NCBI GenBank assembly: GCA_030460725.1
Contig: JAKECL010000018.1
Location: 1-11,650 of the forward strand
From: Propionibacterium sp.
Lineage (GTDB): Bacteria; Actinomycetota; Actinomycetes; Actinomycetales; Actinomycetaceae
Reading direction: 5' to 3'
Length of the DNA stretch: 11,650 bases
Part shown: positions 1 to 5,518 of the stretch, piece after piece
How positions within the stretch are numbered: position 1 is the stretch's first letter
How the letters are laid out: every line of letters starts with the position of its first letter
Program-made: the position numbers and the translations under genes
The notes under the pieces: generated by a model
What the model was told of the DNA's origin: nothing
Databases searched by the model: none
The model's input: the letters and a program-made list of their open reading frames with translations, nothing else

Positions 1-524
1 TCCTCGCCCTGCTCCCAGTGTGCGGGGCAGCCCTGGTCGGGGTGGGCGGTGATGTACTGGGCGGCCTTCACCTTGCGCAGCAGCTCCCGCGCGTCACGGC
101 CGATGCCGGAGTCATTGACCTCCATGACGCGGATGCGACCCTCGGGATCGATGACGAAGGTGCCGCGCATGGCCTGCCCGGACTCCTCGTCCAGGACGTC
201 GAAGTTCGTGGTGAGCTCCTTCTTGATGTCGCCGAGCAGTGCATAGCGCACCTTGCCCACAGCCTCGGAGGTGTCGTGCCACGCCTTGTGGGAGAACTGG
301 GAGTCAGTGGAGGCCCCGTAGACCTCGACGCCGAGTGCCTGGAACTCCTCGTAGTGCTCAGCCAGGTCTTCCAGCTCGGTGGGACACACGAAGGTGAAGT
401 CGCCGGGGTAGAAGAGAATGACGCTCCAGGTGCCGCGCAGGTCCTGGTCGGACACTTCGATGAACTCACCCTCCTTGTACGCGTTCACGGTGAAGGGTCG
501 GACGATTGTGTTCACCAATGACAT
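1..524 (-). CDS. ahpC: Alkyl hydroperoxide reductase C (2-Cys peroxiredoxin), C-terminus cut by window edge
   Basis: Cytosolic thiol peroxidase that reduces hydrogen peroxide and organic hydroperoxides; in this family it is recharged by AhpF, AhpD or a thioredoxin system. The visible part is 174 codons. It starts MSLVNTIVRPFTVNAY and has the peroxidatic cysteine C47 in FYPGDFTFVCPTE and the resolving cysteine C166 in QGCPAHW, the typical AhpC arrangement. Full AhpC proteins are close to 187 residues, so about 13 are missing beyond position 1. The start at 524 is chosen because AGAGAGG lies 7 bases upstream and the N-terminus matches AhpC. It is divergent from the amidotransferase gene, with a promoter at 566-594. 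No ahpF, ahpD or oxyR is in view; a partner could lie just left of the window. Family assignment is secure. Confidence 0.96.
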   Translation of the reverse strand, partial: MSLVNTIVRPFTVNAYKEGEFIEVSDQDLRGTWSVILFYPGDFTFVCPTELEDLAEHYEEFQALGVEVYGASTDSQFSHKAWHDTSEAVGKVRYALLGDIKKELTTNFDVLDEESGQAMRGTFVIDPEGRIRVMEVNDSGIGRDARELLRKVKAAQYITAHPDQGCPAHWEQGE

Positions 525-863
525 GGGTGATCCTCTCTGTTGCGGAAACTGACCGTTGTACTCACATTTTACGTCGCGTCACGAAGTGACCCAAGGGGCG
601 GTGCGATCCTGCCTACATGACCACAAGCTGCGGTGTTGCCTTGACAATCGGAAGGCCCTTGGTCTCGTCGCTGCGCGGGCGGCGACCAGGAGGCCCCGTG
701 CCCGCGTGAATACTGAACTGCATACCAGTGTTGTCGCCCGAAGGGGAGCTACGATCGGTGCCACACCATGCGTGGTGCTCCGCGTGTCCTCGGGCCTGTC
801 CACGCGGGCGCCAGGCCCGGCACCTGAAGGGGCCGGCGGCGGACGGAAGTGAGGAGCCTGACC
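525..863. other. Divergent intergenic region, ahpC / amidotransferase (339 bases)
   Basis: Besides the ahpC promoter it holds an imperfect dyad, AATACTG (709-715) with CAGTGTT (726-732), one mismatch per arm of seven, and a TACGAT hexamer (750-755) that could be a -10 for the rightward gene, although no good -35 sits at the right distance. A perfect TTGACA at 641-646 has no acceptable -10 behind it. The reading frame open through 556-852 has no family resemblance or ribosome-binding site that I can see, and it is not treated as a gene. Confidence 0.5.
566..594 (-). promoter_or_regulatory. Probable ahpC promoter with internal palindrome
   Basis: Read on the minus strand, TTGGGT (589-594) and TAAAAT (566-571) are separated by exactly 17 bases and lie about 40 bases upstream of the ahpC start. 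A dyad, GTCAC-GAA-GTGAC (578-590), fills most of the spacer and touches the -35 hexamer, a position where a bound repressor would block polymerase. The hexamers and dyad are seen directly; promoter and operator function are inferred. A peroxide-responsive regulator would be a natural guess, but the dyad is not one I can assign to a named protein. Confidence 0.55.
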
Positions 864-1565
864 ATGGGGCGGACCTGCGTGGCCGTGCGCCACGTCGCAT
901 TCGAGGATCTGGGCATCCTGGCTCCGCTGTTGGCCCGTCGCGGCCTGGATGTCAGGTACCTGGAGGCAGGTGTCGACGCGTTCGACGTCGGGACCATCCT
1001 GGACTCCGACCTGCTGGTGGTCCTGGGTGGGCCGATCGGAGTGGGCGACCAGAGGCGCTATCCCTTCCTGGCGGTTGAGCAGGAGGCGATTGCCGCGCGC
1101 CTGGCACAAGGCGGGCCCAGCCTGGGGATCTGTCTGGGCGCCCAGCTGATCGCCTCCGCGCTGGGTGCCGAGGTGGCCCCCACTGGGAGGGTCGAGATCG
1201 GGTACGCTCCCCTGACCCTCACCGCTGCGGGGCAGGACTCCGTCCTCGCACCTCTGGCCCACACGCCCGTGCTGCACTGGCACGGCGACCAGTTCGCCAT
1301 TCCCCCTGGCACTCGGTGCCTGGCGGCGACGCCGGGCGTCCCCCACCAGGCCTTCAGCCGAGGGAGCGAGGTCCTGGCCCTCCAGTTCCACCTGGAGGCC
1401 GATCCCACGCGCATCGAGCAGTGGCTGGTCGGGCACGCCCATGAACTGAGTTCGGTGGGCATCGATCCCGGGGAACTGCGCGTGCAGGCGACTCGTTTCA
1501 GTCCAGACCTGGCGCGGCGGGGCCGGGAGGTCTTCAACACCTGGCTGGACGGCACCGGCCTGTGA
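864..1565 (+). CDS. Class I glutamine amidotransferase-like protein (GMP synthase-like GATase domain)
   Basis: A stand-alone GATase1 domain of 233 residues, the usual size for this cytosolic family (related to the GuaA amidotransferase domain). It has the nucleophile elbow LGICLGAQL with C90, the HWHGDQF motif near 138-144, and LQFHLEAD with H176 and E178, so the Cys-His-Glu triad is intact and glutaminase or related hydrolase activity is plausible. No synthetase domain or partner gene is next to it, so the acceptor substrate is unknown; relatives include gamma-glutamyl hydrolases and putative GMP synthase-like proteins. The ATG at 864 is chosen over a GTG at 849 because GAGGAG sits 7 bases ahead of it. 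It reads toward the downstream CNNM/CBS gene, but a 205 bp gap makes a shared operon uncertain. Confidence 0.9.
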   Translation: MGRTCVAVRHVAFEDLGILAPLLARRGLDVRYLEAGVDAFDVGTILDSDLLVVLGGPIGVGDQRRYPFLAVEQEAIAARLAQGGPSLGICLGAQLIASALGAEVAPTGRVEIGYAPLTLTAAGQDSVLAPLAHTPVLHWHGDQFAIPPGTRCLAATPGVPHQAFSRGSEVLALQFHLEADPTRIEQWLVGHAHELSSVGIDPGELRVQATRFSPDLARRGREVFNTWLDGTGL

Positions 1566-1583
1566 CGCGGTTGGTGGGGACGG

Positions 1584-1600
1584 CCCAGAGGTTGCCTGGG
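1584..1600 (+). terminator. Weak hairpin after the amidotransferase gene
   Basis: CCCAG (1584-1588) pairs with CTGGG (1596-1600) over a 7-base loop, about 20 bases past the stop. The stem is short and has no U-run. It is a possible factor-assisted terminator only. Confidence 0.25.
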
Positions 1601-1663
1601 GACCGCATGACACAGGGGGCCGCCCGTCCATGAAGCGTGGATGCCCCGCAGGGACGACACCGG

Positions 1664-1692
1664 TTGCGCAATGTGTCCCCGTACCGTGGAAT
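1664..1692 (+). promoter_or_regulatory. Possible promoter for the CNNM/CBS-domain gene
   Basis: TTGCGC (1664-1669) and TGGAAT (1687-1692) are 17 bases apart, about 80 bases upstream of the ATG at 1771. The -10 is a poor match; TACCGT at 1682 is an alternative. Low confidence. Confidence 0.25.
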
Positions 1693-1770
1693 TGCCCTCA
1701 TGGATGACCCTCGAAGTCCCCGGCCTGCGGCCGCACGCACTCTTCCCCTGACATCGGCGGTGCGGATCTG

Positions 1771-3222
1771 ATGGATGCGGGAACCCTGGCGAGCATCGGA
1801 CTCGTGCTTCTGTTCGTCCTCGTCGGAGGGGTGTTCGCGGGCGCGGAGATTGCCCTGGTGTCCCTGCGTGAGAGCCAGATCGAGCAGCTGGCACGTCAGG
1901 GGAGGCGCGGTGAGCGGGTGGCCTCGGTGGCTCGTGACCCGAACCGCTTCCTCGCCGCCGTCCAGATCGGTGTGACGGTTGCGGGGTTCTTCTCCGCTGC
2001 CTACGGTGCCTCCACCATCGCCCCGGACCTCGTGCCCCTGTTGACGTCATGGGGCATGGGGGAGGGAGCCGCGGGTGCTCTCGCGTTGGTGGTGATGACC
2101 CTGCTCATCGCCTATCTCTCGCTGGTCTTCGGCGAGCTGGTGCCCAAGCGCCTCGCTCTGCAGCGTGCCTCCGCCGTCTCGCTGGCGGTCGCGCCGGTGC
2201 TGGACGGCTTCGCCACCCTCATGCGTCCGGTGATCGCCCTGCTCTCTGCCTCGACCAACGGGGTCGTACGCCTCTTCGGCGGTGACCCGGCCCGCACGGG
2301 TGAGGCGATGAGCGAGGACGAACTGCGCGACCTCGTGGCCACCCATGAAGGTCTGCCCGACGTCGAGCGGGAGATCATCAGTGACGTCTTCTCGGCGGCG
2401 GACCGCACCCTGGCCGAGGTCATGAGACCGCGCCACGCCGTGGTCTTCCTGGATGCGGACCAGACGCTGACCGAGGCCGTCGCCAGCGTCTCCAACCAGC
2501 CCTACTCCCGCTATCCGGTCCGCGACGGGAGTGTCGACCACATCCTGGGGTTCGTCCACGTCCGCGACCTCTTCCTCGCTGCCCTGGTCGCCCAGGAGGG
2601 TCGGGACCTGGACCTGTCGCGACTCCACCTGGCAGGCAATGACGATGCAGGTGCGGCCCTGTTGGACCCGGGGGCGCGGGGCGAGCAGGCGACCCACGTG
2701 CGTGACCTCGCGCGCAGGATCGTGGTCCTGCCGGGCACCAACACCCTGCTGCCCGCGATGACCACCATGCGGCGTGAGCGCATCCACATCGCCACCGTCA
2801 TCGACGAGTACGGCGGCACCGACGGCATCGTCACGTTGGAGGACCTGGTCGAGGAGCTCGTCGGTGAGATCCACGACGAACACGACCGGCCCGGCGGTGT
2901 CACCCCTCCTCCCGGGACGGGTGACGGACCTGCGTCGGTTCCCGGCGGAGCGACCTTGGAGGACGTGGAGGACGCGGTGGGCATCACCCTCCCCGAGGGG
3001 CCCTACGAGACGATCGGCGGCCTGGTGATGGATCACCTGGACCGAGTCGCCACGGTCGGGGACTCCGTCGAGGTGGACATCGACGGATCGCCGTGGGAGG
3101 TCGAGGTCACGGACGTCACCGGCAACCGGATCGTCCAGGTGCGCATCGCCCCGGTGCCCGAGCGAACCGATGACCCTCACTCCCCTGAACCTGGTGCGGG
3201 GAGGGGGCAGACCTCGCTGTGA
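1771..3222 (+). CDS. Hemolysin family protein: CNNM transmembrane domain, CBS pair, CorC/HlyC domain
   Basis: Integral membrane protein of 483 residues in the CNNM/CorC (HlyC, YtfL-like) family, whose members move or sense divalent cations, chiefly Mg2+. The N-terminal CNNM (DUF21) domain spans about 1-185, with hydrophobic stretches near 5-30, 62-82, 101-122 and 136-160 and the hallmark GELVPKRLAL at 121-130. The first CBS motif is about 213-270. The second ends with EYGGTDGIVTLEDLVEELVG (346-365), the family signature. A CorC_HlyC domain follows at about 391-462, then a Pro/Gly-rich tail. Between the two CBS motifs there are roughly 35 extra residues (about 275-310), which look longer than usual. 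The start is the only sensible ATG; the Shine-Dalgarno is weak (GGAT, 4 bases upstream). Despite the family name a haemolytic role is not implied. The next gene converges on it. Confidence 0.92.
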   Translation: MDAGTLASIGLVLLFVLVGGVFAGAEIALVSLRESQIEQLARQGRRGERVASVARDPNRFLAAVQIGVTVAGFFSAAYGASTIAPDLVPLLTSWGMGEGAAGALALVVMTLLIAYLSLVFGELVPKRLALQRASAVSLAVAPVLDGFATLMRPVIALLSASTNGVVRLFGGDPARTGEAMSEDELRDLVATHEGLPDVEREIISDVFSAADRTLAEVMRPRHAVVFLDADQTLTEAVASVSNQPYSRYPVRDGSVDHILGFVHVRDLFLAALVAQEGRDLDLSRLHLAGNDDAGAALLDPGARGEQATHVRDLARRIVVLPGTNTLLPAMTTMRRERIHIATVIDEYGGTDGIVTLEDLVEELVGEIHDEHDRPGGVTPPPGTGDGPASVPGGATLEDVEDAVGITLPEGPYETIGGLVMDHLDRVATVGDSVEVDIDGSPWEVEVTDVTGNRIVQVRIAPVPERTDDPHSPEPGAGRGQTSL

Positions 3223-3223
3223 A

Positions 3224-3238
3224 CCGGCGGGGGGCCGG
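3224..3238 (+). terminator. Short hairpin directly after the CNNM/CBS gene
   Basis: CCGGC (3224-3228) pairs with GCCGG (3234-3238) over five G residues, starting one base after the stop codon. It may contribute to termination together with the larger stems that follow. Confidence 0.25.
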
Positions 3239-3295
3239 CCGGGGGTCGTGAGATGTCCTGACGGCCCCGGGAGCGCACCGAGTCGCCACCGCACG

Positions 3296-3328
3296 GGATC
3301 CGCCGCGATCGCCACCGCGTGCGGATCC
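3296..3328. terminator. Strong hairpin between convergent genes
   Basis: GGATCCGC (3296-3303) pairs with GCGGATCC (3321-3328), and the stem continues inward as CGCG/CGCG (3304-3307 with 3316-3319) with a one-base bulge: about 12 pairs around an 8-base loop. There is no U-run. Its place between two converging genes suggests a bidirectional terminator. Confidence 0.55.
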
Positions 3329-3349
3329 GGTGATCCCGCAGTGCTCAGG

Positions 3350-3386
3350 CACACCGGTGCAGCGCTGGGACGAGGGCCCCGGTGTG
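3350..3386. terminator. Second hairpin between convergent genes
   Basis: CACACCGG (3350-3357) is a perfect complement of CCGGTGTG (3379-3386), with a 21-base G-rich loop. It lies between the CNNM/CBS gene and the oxidoreductase pseudogene and could act on either transcript. Function is inferred from structure and position. Confidence 0.4.
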
Positions 3387-3451
3387 AGCGCGCGGCGGAC
3401 CCGGGGTGCCGGTGGCGAATCGTGGGCGGTGGCGATCGACGCGGGGTGCGC

Positions 3452-4044
3452 TCAGCGCACGACAGCGAATCCGCCGGTCCAGCCGATCTTCTCACTCACG
3501 GCGAGTGTGAGCTGCAGGAAGCCCAGTGCTTCCAGCTCGTGGGCCCGTGTGAGGGATCCTGCGTCCAGCGCCTTCAACCCGACGGCCTCCACGGCGGAGG
3601 CGAGTGTGGTCTTGGCGCCCTGGTCATCGCCCGCAATGAGGACCGTGGTCGGGACCGGTCCGACGGTGCCGGAGCTGAGTGTCGCAGCGAAGGTCGTGTT
3701 GAAGGCCTTGAGGAAGTGGCTGTGGGGGAGTGCAGCCTGGATCTGCGCGGCTGCGGAGGACCCGTCCGGGACGACCAAGGAGTCGAAGGTCTGGAAGTCC
3801 AGGGGGTTGGTGATGTCGACGACGATCCTGCCGGCCAGTTTCTCACCGTAGGCGGTCAGGATGGAGTCGACCGCAGGGAAGGGGACGGCAAGAATCACGA
3901 CGTCACCGGTGATGGGGGAGGTGCCCGACTGTTCGTGGGAGATGTGGTCCACCGCATTGCCACCTGCGGACAGAACAGTGCCAATGGCCGATGCCATTGA
4001 GCCGATGCCATTGAGCCGGTGCCGAAGATCGTGAAGCTGGTCAT
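3452..4044 (-). pseudogene. NADPH-dependent F420 reductase-like oxidoreductase, frameshifted by a 14 bp tandem duplication
   Basis: Predicted NAD(P)-binding oxidoreductase of the F420-dependent NADP reductase fold (COG2085-like). The start at 4044 has GGAAGGG 7 bases upstream and gives MTSFTIFGTGSMASA, with the Rossmann GxGxxA loop. A perfect 14 bp tandem duplication (3990-4003 and 4004-4017) falls in codons for that loop. Translation as written goes out of frame and stops at 3895 after 49 residues. The rest of the protein is intact in another frame to the stop at 3452-3454, including VVILAVPFPAVDSIL, VVDITNPLDFQTFD, LKAFNTTFAATLSSG and a C-terminal WTGGFAVVR. Removing one copy joins the frames into 192 residues, a normal length for the family. 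No other damage is visible, so the event looks recent or reversible; assembly error is also possible. It is divergent from the MarR gene and shares its operator region. Confidence 0.85.
3987..4018. repeat. 14 bp perfect tandem duplication causing the frameshift
   Basis: The unit GATGCCATTGAGCC occurs at 3990-4003 and again at 4004-4017. The period-14 match extends three bases left and one base right, giving 32 bases or about 2.3 copies. Fourteen is not a multiple of three, so an odd number of extra copies breaks the oxidoreductase frame and three extra copies would restore it. The tract has the form expected from replication slippage. Confidence 0.97.
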
Positions 4045-4105
4045 GGTGCATCCCTTCCGCCCGAAGGGGCGAGGTTGAGGTCGCGGGAGATCGCCGCGGA
4101 GATTT

Positions 4106-4119
4106 GTTGTACCTACAAC
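4106..4119. promoter_or_regulatory. Putative MarR operator, copy 1
   Basis: GTTGTA-CC-TACAAC is a perfect 6-2-6 inverted repeat. It lies just downstream of the oxidoreductase -10, around the expected transcription start. It shares the pattern GTTGTA-N4-CAAC with copy 2, centred 35 bp away. MarR proteins bind short inverted repeats of this kind next to their own gene; binding by the adjacent regulator is inferred. Confidence 0.65.
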
Positions 4120-4124
4120 TGACA

Positions 4125-4153
4125 AGTGTAGGCACCTTTGGTTGTAGACGCAA
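4125..4153 (-). promoter_or_regulatory. Promoter of the oxidoreductase pseudogene
   Basis: On the minus strand TTGCGT (4148-4153) and TACACT (4125-4130) are 17 bases apart, both good matches to housekeeping-sigma hexamers. The -35 is inside operator copy 2 and the expected start near 4118 is inside operator copy 1. Confidence 0.6.
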
Positions 4154-4168
4154 CTAATCTGGTAGACT
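4138..4168 (+). promoter_or_regulatory. Probable marR promoter, leaderless transcript
   Basis: TAGACT (4163-4168) ends 6 bases before the ATG at 4175, so transcription probably starts at or next to the start codon; no Shine-Dalgarno is present, which fits a leaderless mRNA. The -35 is less clear: TTGGTT (4138-4143) has a long 19-base spacer. Operator copy 2 lies between the two elements. Confidence 0.5.
4141..4154. promoter_or_regulatory. Putative MarR operator, copy 2
   Basis: GTTGTAGACGCAAC repeats the GTTGTA-N4-CAAC pattern of copy 1, though only the outer GTTG/CAAC pairs are symmetric. It covers the -35 of the oxidoreductase promoter and lies just upstream of the MarR -10, so one bound dimer could repress both directions. 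Confidence 0.6.
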
Positions 4169-4174
4169 CCCCAC

Positions 4175-4909
4175 ATGAACACCGCCGAGCCGACCGGACT
4201 CTCGCGCACCGAGCGCGTGGCTGTCGCGCGTCTGCGCGCGCTGGTGGAGCTTCTCCCCGTTGCGCTGGACCGCCGCGTCCACGCGCTGGGTCTGACGGCG
4301 TTCGAGTACACCCTGCTGGAGGCGCTCGCCGAGGCGCCGGGCCACCGGCTCCGCCTCACGGCACTTGCTCGGCGCACCAACGCCACGTTGCCCCGGCTGT
4401 CGCGTGTCGTCTCGGGGTTGGAGCGCAAGGGACTACTTGACAAACGCCCGTGTCCCGCGGACGCGCGAGCCACCAATGCGATCCTCTCCCCACGGGGGGA
4501 GCGCACCTGGCGGGAGGCTGCCCCGGTGTACGCAGCGGCCGTGAAGGAGCTGGTCCTCGCCGGCCTGGGGGATCGGGGGGTCGAGGAGCTTGCGGCCGTG
4601 TCCCTGCTGGTGCTCCGGGGGATTGATCCGGAGGGGCAGGCGGCGGTCGCCACCACACCTTCCGTGCCTGCGACCCGGACCGTCGGCCCCGGACCGGAGG
4701 ATCCGGGGATGCTGGATGCCCCGGGTGGGGCGTGCTGCGCGGACCCCGACCAGGCCTCGACCCTGGCCTCCGCGGTCGCCCCGGCCGAGTGCGGCGCGGA
4801 TCCGGGGGAGCGGTCGGGCGAGGGCTCCGGTTCCGCGGGTACCCACCAGGACGCAGAGGCCTCCTGTGGTGAGGATCCGGGATCATTGCACGACATCAGG
4901 ACGCCGTAG
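4175..4909 (+). CDS. MarR-family transcriptional regulator with a long low-complexity tail
   Basis: Winged-helix repressor, 244 residues. The MarR core is about 10-150: a dimerisation helix, the helix-turn-helix around 58-86 (LRLTALARRTNATLPRLSRV) and a wing with the conserved acidic/arginine pattern CPADARATNAILSPRGE (93-109). Such proteins usually sense small phenolics, oxidants or electrophiles and release DNA on binding them. Normal MarR proteins are about 140-160 residues; here some 90 more follow, rich in Gly, Pro, Ala and Asp, with four cysteines (C187, C188, C206, C231) and recurring ADP/EDPG motifs. The tail has no recognisable fold. Divergent placement and shared operators suggest it represses itself and the neighbouring oxidoreductase. 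Start chosen by the promoter, since no ribosome-binding site exists. Confidence 0.92.
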   Translation: MNTAEPTGLSRTERVAVARLRALVELLPVALDRRVHALGLTAFEYTLLEALAEAPGHRLRLTALARRTNATLPRLSRVVSGLERKGLLDKRPCPADARATNAILSPRGERTWREAAPVYAAAVKELVLAGLGDRGVEELAAVSLLVLRGIDPEGQAAVATTPSVPATRTVGPGPEDPGMLDAPGGACCADPDQASTLASAVAPAECGADPGERSGEGSGSAGTHQDAEASCGEDPGSLHDIRTP

Positions 4910-4930
4910 GCGCTGCAGGCGCTGCAGGCG
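4909..4930 (+). repeat. 9 bp tandem duplication at the marR stop codon
   Basis: GGCGCTGCA occurs at 4909-4917 and 4918-4926 and a partial third copy follows. The first base is the last base of the TAG stop. It is a second short tandem duplication within 1 kb of the 14 bp one. Confidence 0.8.
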
Positions 4931-4969
4931 GGTGCGCGGGAGCCTTCCGCACTTCAGGTGGAGGTACAA

Positions 4970-5017
4970 AAGGACTGACCCCGCCCGGCCTGTCAAGGCC
5001 GTGCGGGGTCAGTCCTT
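4970..5017. terminator. Strong bidirectional terminator, marR / DUF1540 gene
   Basis: Fifteen perfect pairs join 4970-4984 (AAGGACTGACCCCGC) to 5003-5017, with an inner GGCC/GGCC stem around a 6-base loop. On the minus strand the stem is followed by TTTTG (its last T pair plus flank), giving an intrinsic terminator for the DUF1540 gene. It lies 60 bases past the marR stop and can end that transcript as well. Confidence 0.9.
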
Positions 5018-5046
5018 CGAAAACGCCGGCGAGGCCGGAGCCGCGC

Positions 5047-5334
5047 TCAGCGGGCGGAGTAGGTCAGGCAGTCGGCCTTGTCCGCGCCGATGCGGATCGA
5101 CTCGGCGGTGCACTCCAGGTGGCTGTTGTGCGAGCAGTCAGCCTTCGTGCAGGCTCCGACGAAGCTCGTGACGCGATCCAGGCCACCCTTGACGCTCAGT
5201 GGGATGAAGGTGGCGCAGGCGGCCTCGGGCTTCGTGCCGATCGTGACGGCTGCGGCGGAGCAGGCGTCTGCATGGTTGTAGGAGCATGCTGCGACGGTGC
5301 AGTTGCTGATCGTGGGCAGTGTGGCGGTGGACAT
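5047..5334 (-). CDS. Small tandem DUF1540 cysteine-motif protein
   Basis: A 95-residue soluble protein made of two DUF1540-like repeats. The first has C12, C17, C25 and C40 (C-x4-C-x7-C-x14-C); the second has C62, C67, C75 and C89 (C-x4-C-x7-C-x13-C). H21, H69 and H72 lie within the motifs. Four regularly spaced cysteines per unit suggest metal binding, but the family has no established function known to me. No signal peptide or membrane segment is seen. The ATG at 5334 has GGGAGG 5 bases upstream. It lies downstream of the metal-uptake operon in the same direction but after a 184 bp gap with a hairpin, so it probably has its own transcript; a role in zinc or metal stress is only a hypothesis. 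A strong terminator follows. Confidence 0.88.
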   Translation of the reverse strand: MSTATLPTISNCTVAACSYNHADACSAAAVTIGTKPEAACATFIPLSVKGGLDRVTSFVGACTKADCSHNSHLECTAESIRIGADKADCLTYSAR

Positions 5335-5361
5335 GAGTACCTCCCGGGTCGTGCGGAGAAT

Positions 5362-5395
5362 CTGTTGCCCCTACAGTGCCCGATCTGTGCAACAG
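5362..5395. promoter_or_regulatory. Dyad upstream of the DUF1540 gene
   Basis: CTGTTGC (5362-5368) matches GCAACAG (5389-5395) perfectly, and ACAG (5373-5376) pairs with CTGT (5385-5388) inside it, giving 11 pairs with a 4-base bulge. It ends 27 bases before the DUF1540 start. It could be an operator or an RNA leader structure. No convincing -35/-10 pair was found in this gap. Confidence 0.4.
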
Positions 5396-5490
5396 GCCAA
5401 CCAGGAGCCATGTCGTCGCAGGTCAGCGCTTGTTTGGAGGTGCCAAGTAAGGCTGCCATTTCTTCGACGTCGACAGTGCGGAATCTCCAG

Positions 5491-5512
5491 CCCCGCCCTC
5501 GCCGGTGCGGGG
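5491..5512 (-). terminator. Hairpin after the metal-uptake operon
   Basis: CCCCGC (5491-5496) pairs with GCGGGG (5507-5512) over a 10-base loop, starting 6 bases past the permease stop. There is no U-run. Possible terminator separating the operon from the DUF1540 gene. Confidence 0.4.
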
Positions 5513-5518
5513 TGGACG

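Noticed and set aside
641..669. Perfect TTGACA at 641 as a promoter for the amidotransferase gene
   Set aside because: The sequence 17 bases downstream (CTCGTC) is not a usable -10, and nothing better lies at 16 or 18 bases.
1578..1629. Long-range pairing GGACGG (1578-1583) with CCGTCC (1624-1629)
   Set aside because: The loop is 40 bases and the stem only 6 pairs, which is likely by chance at this GC content.
579..1631. Long minus-strand open frame opposite the amidotransferase gene
   Set aside because: It is antisense to a gene with an intact catalytic triad and a good ribosome-binding site, and its product is Arg/Gln/Pro-rich without family character. Long antisense frames are expected in GC-rich DNA.
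3452..4153. Oxidoreductase as an intact gene starting upstream in the second frame
   Set aside because: That frame begins with sequence lacking the first beta strand, its ATG at about 4050 lies only one base from the Shine-Dalgarno, and it would start across the promoter. The well-placed ATG at 4044 encodes the expected N-terminus, so the frameshift explanation is better.
5196..5459. Small minus-strand frame upstream of and overlapping the DUF1540 gene
   Set aside because: It has no convincing ribosome-binding site, a Pro/Ser/Arg-rich product, and it overlaps most of a well-supported gene in another frame.
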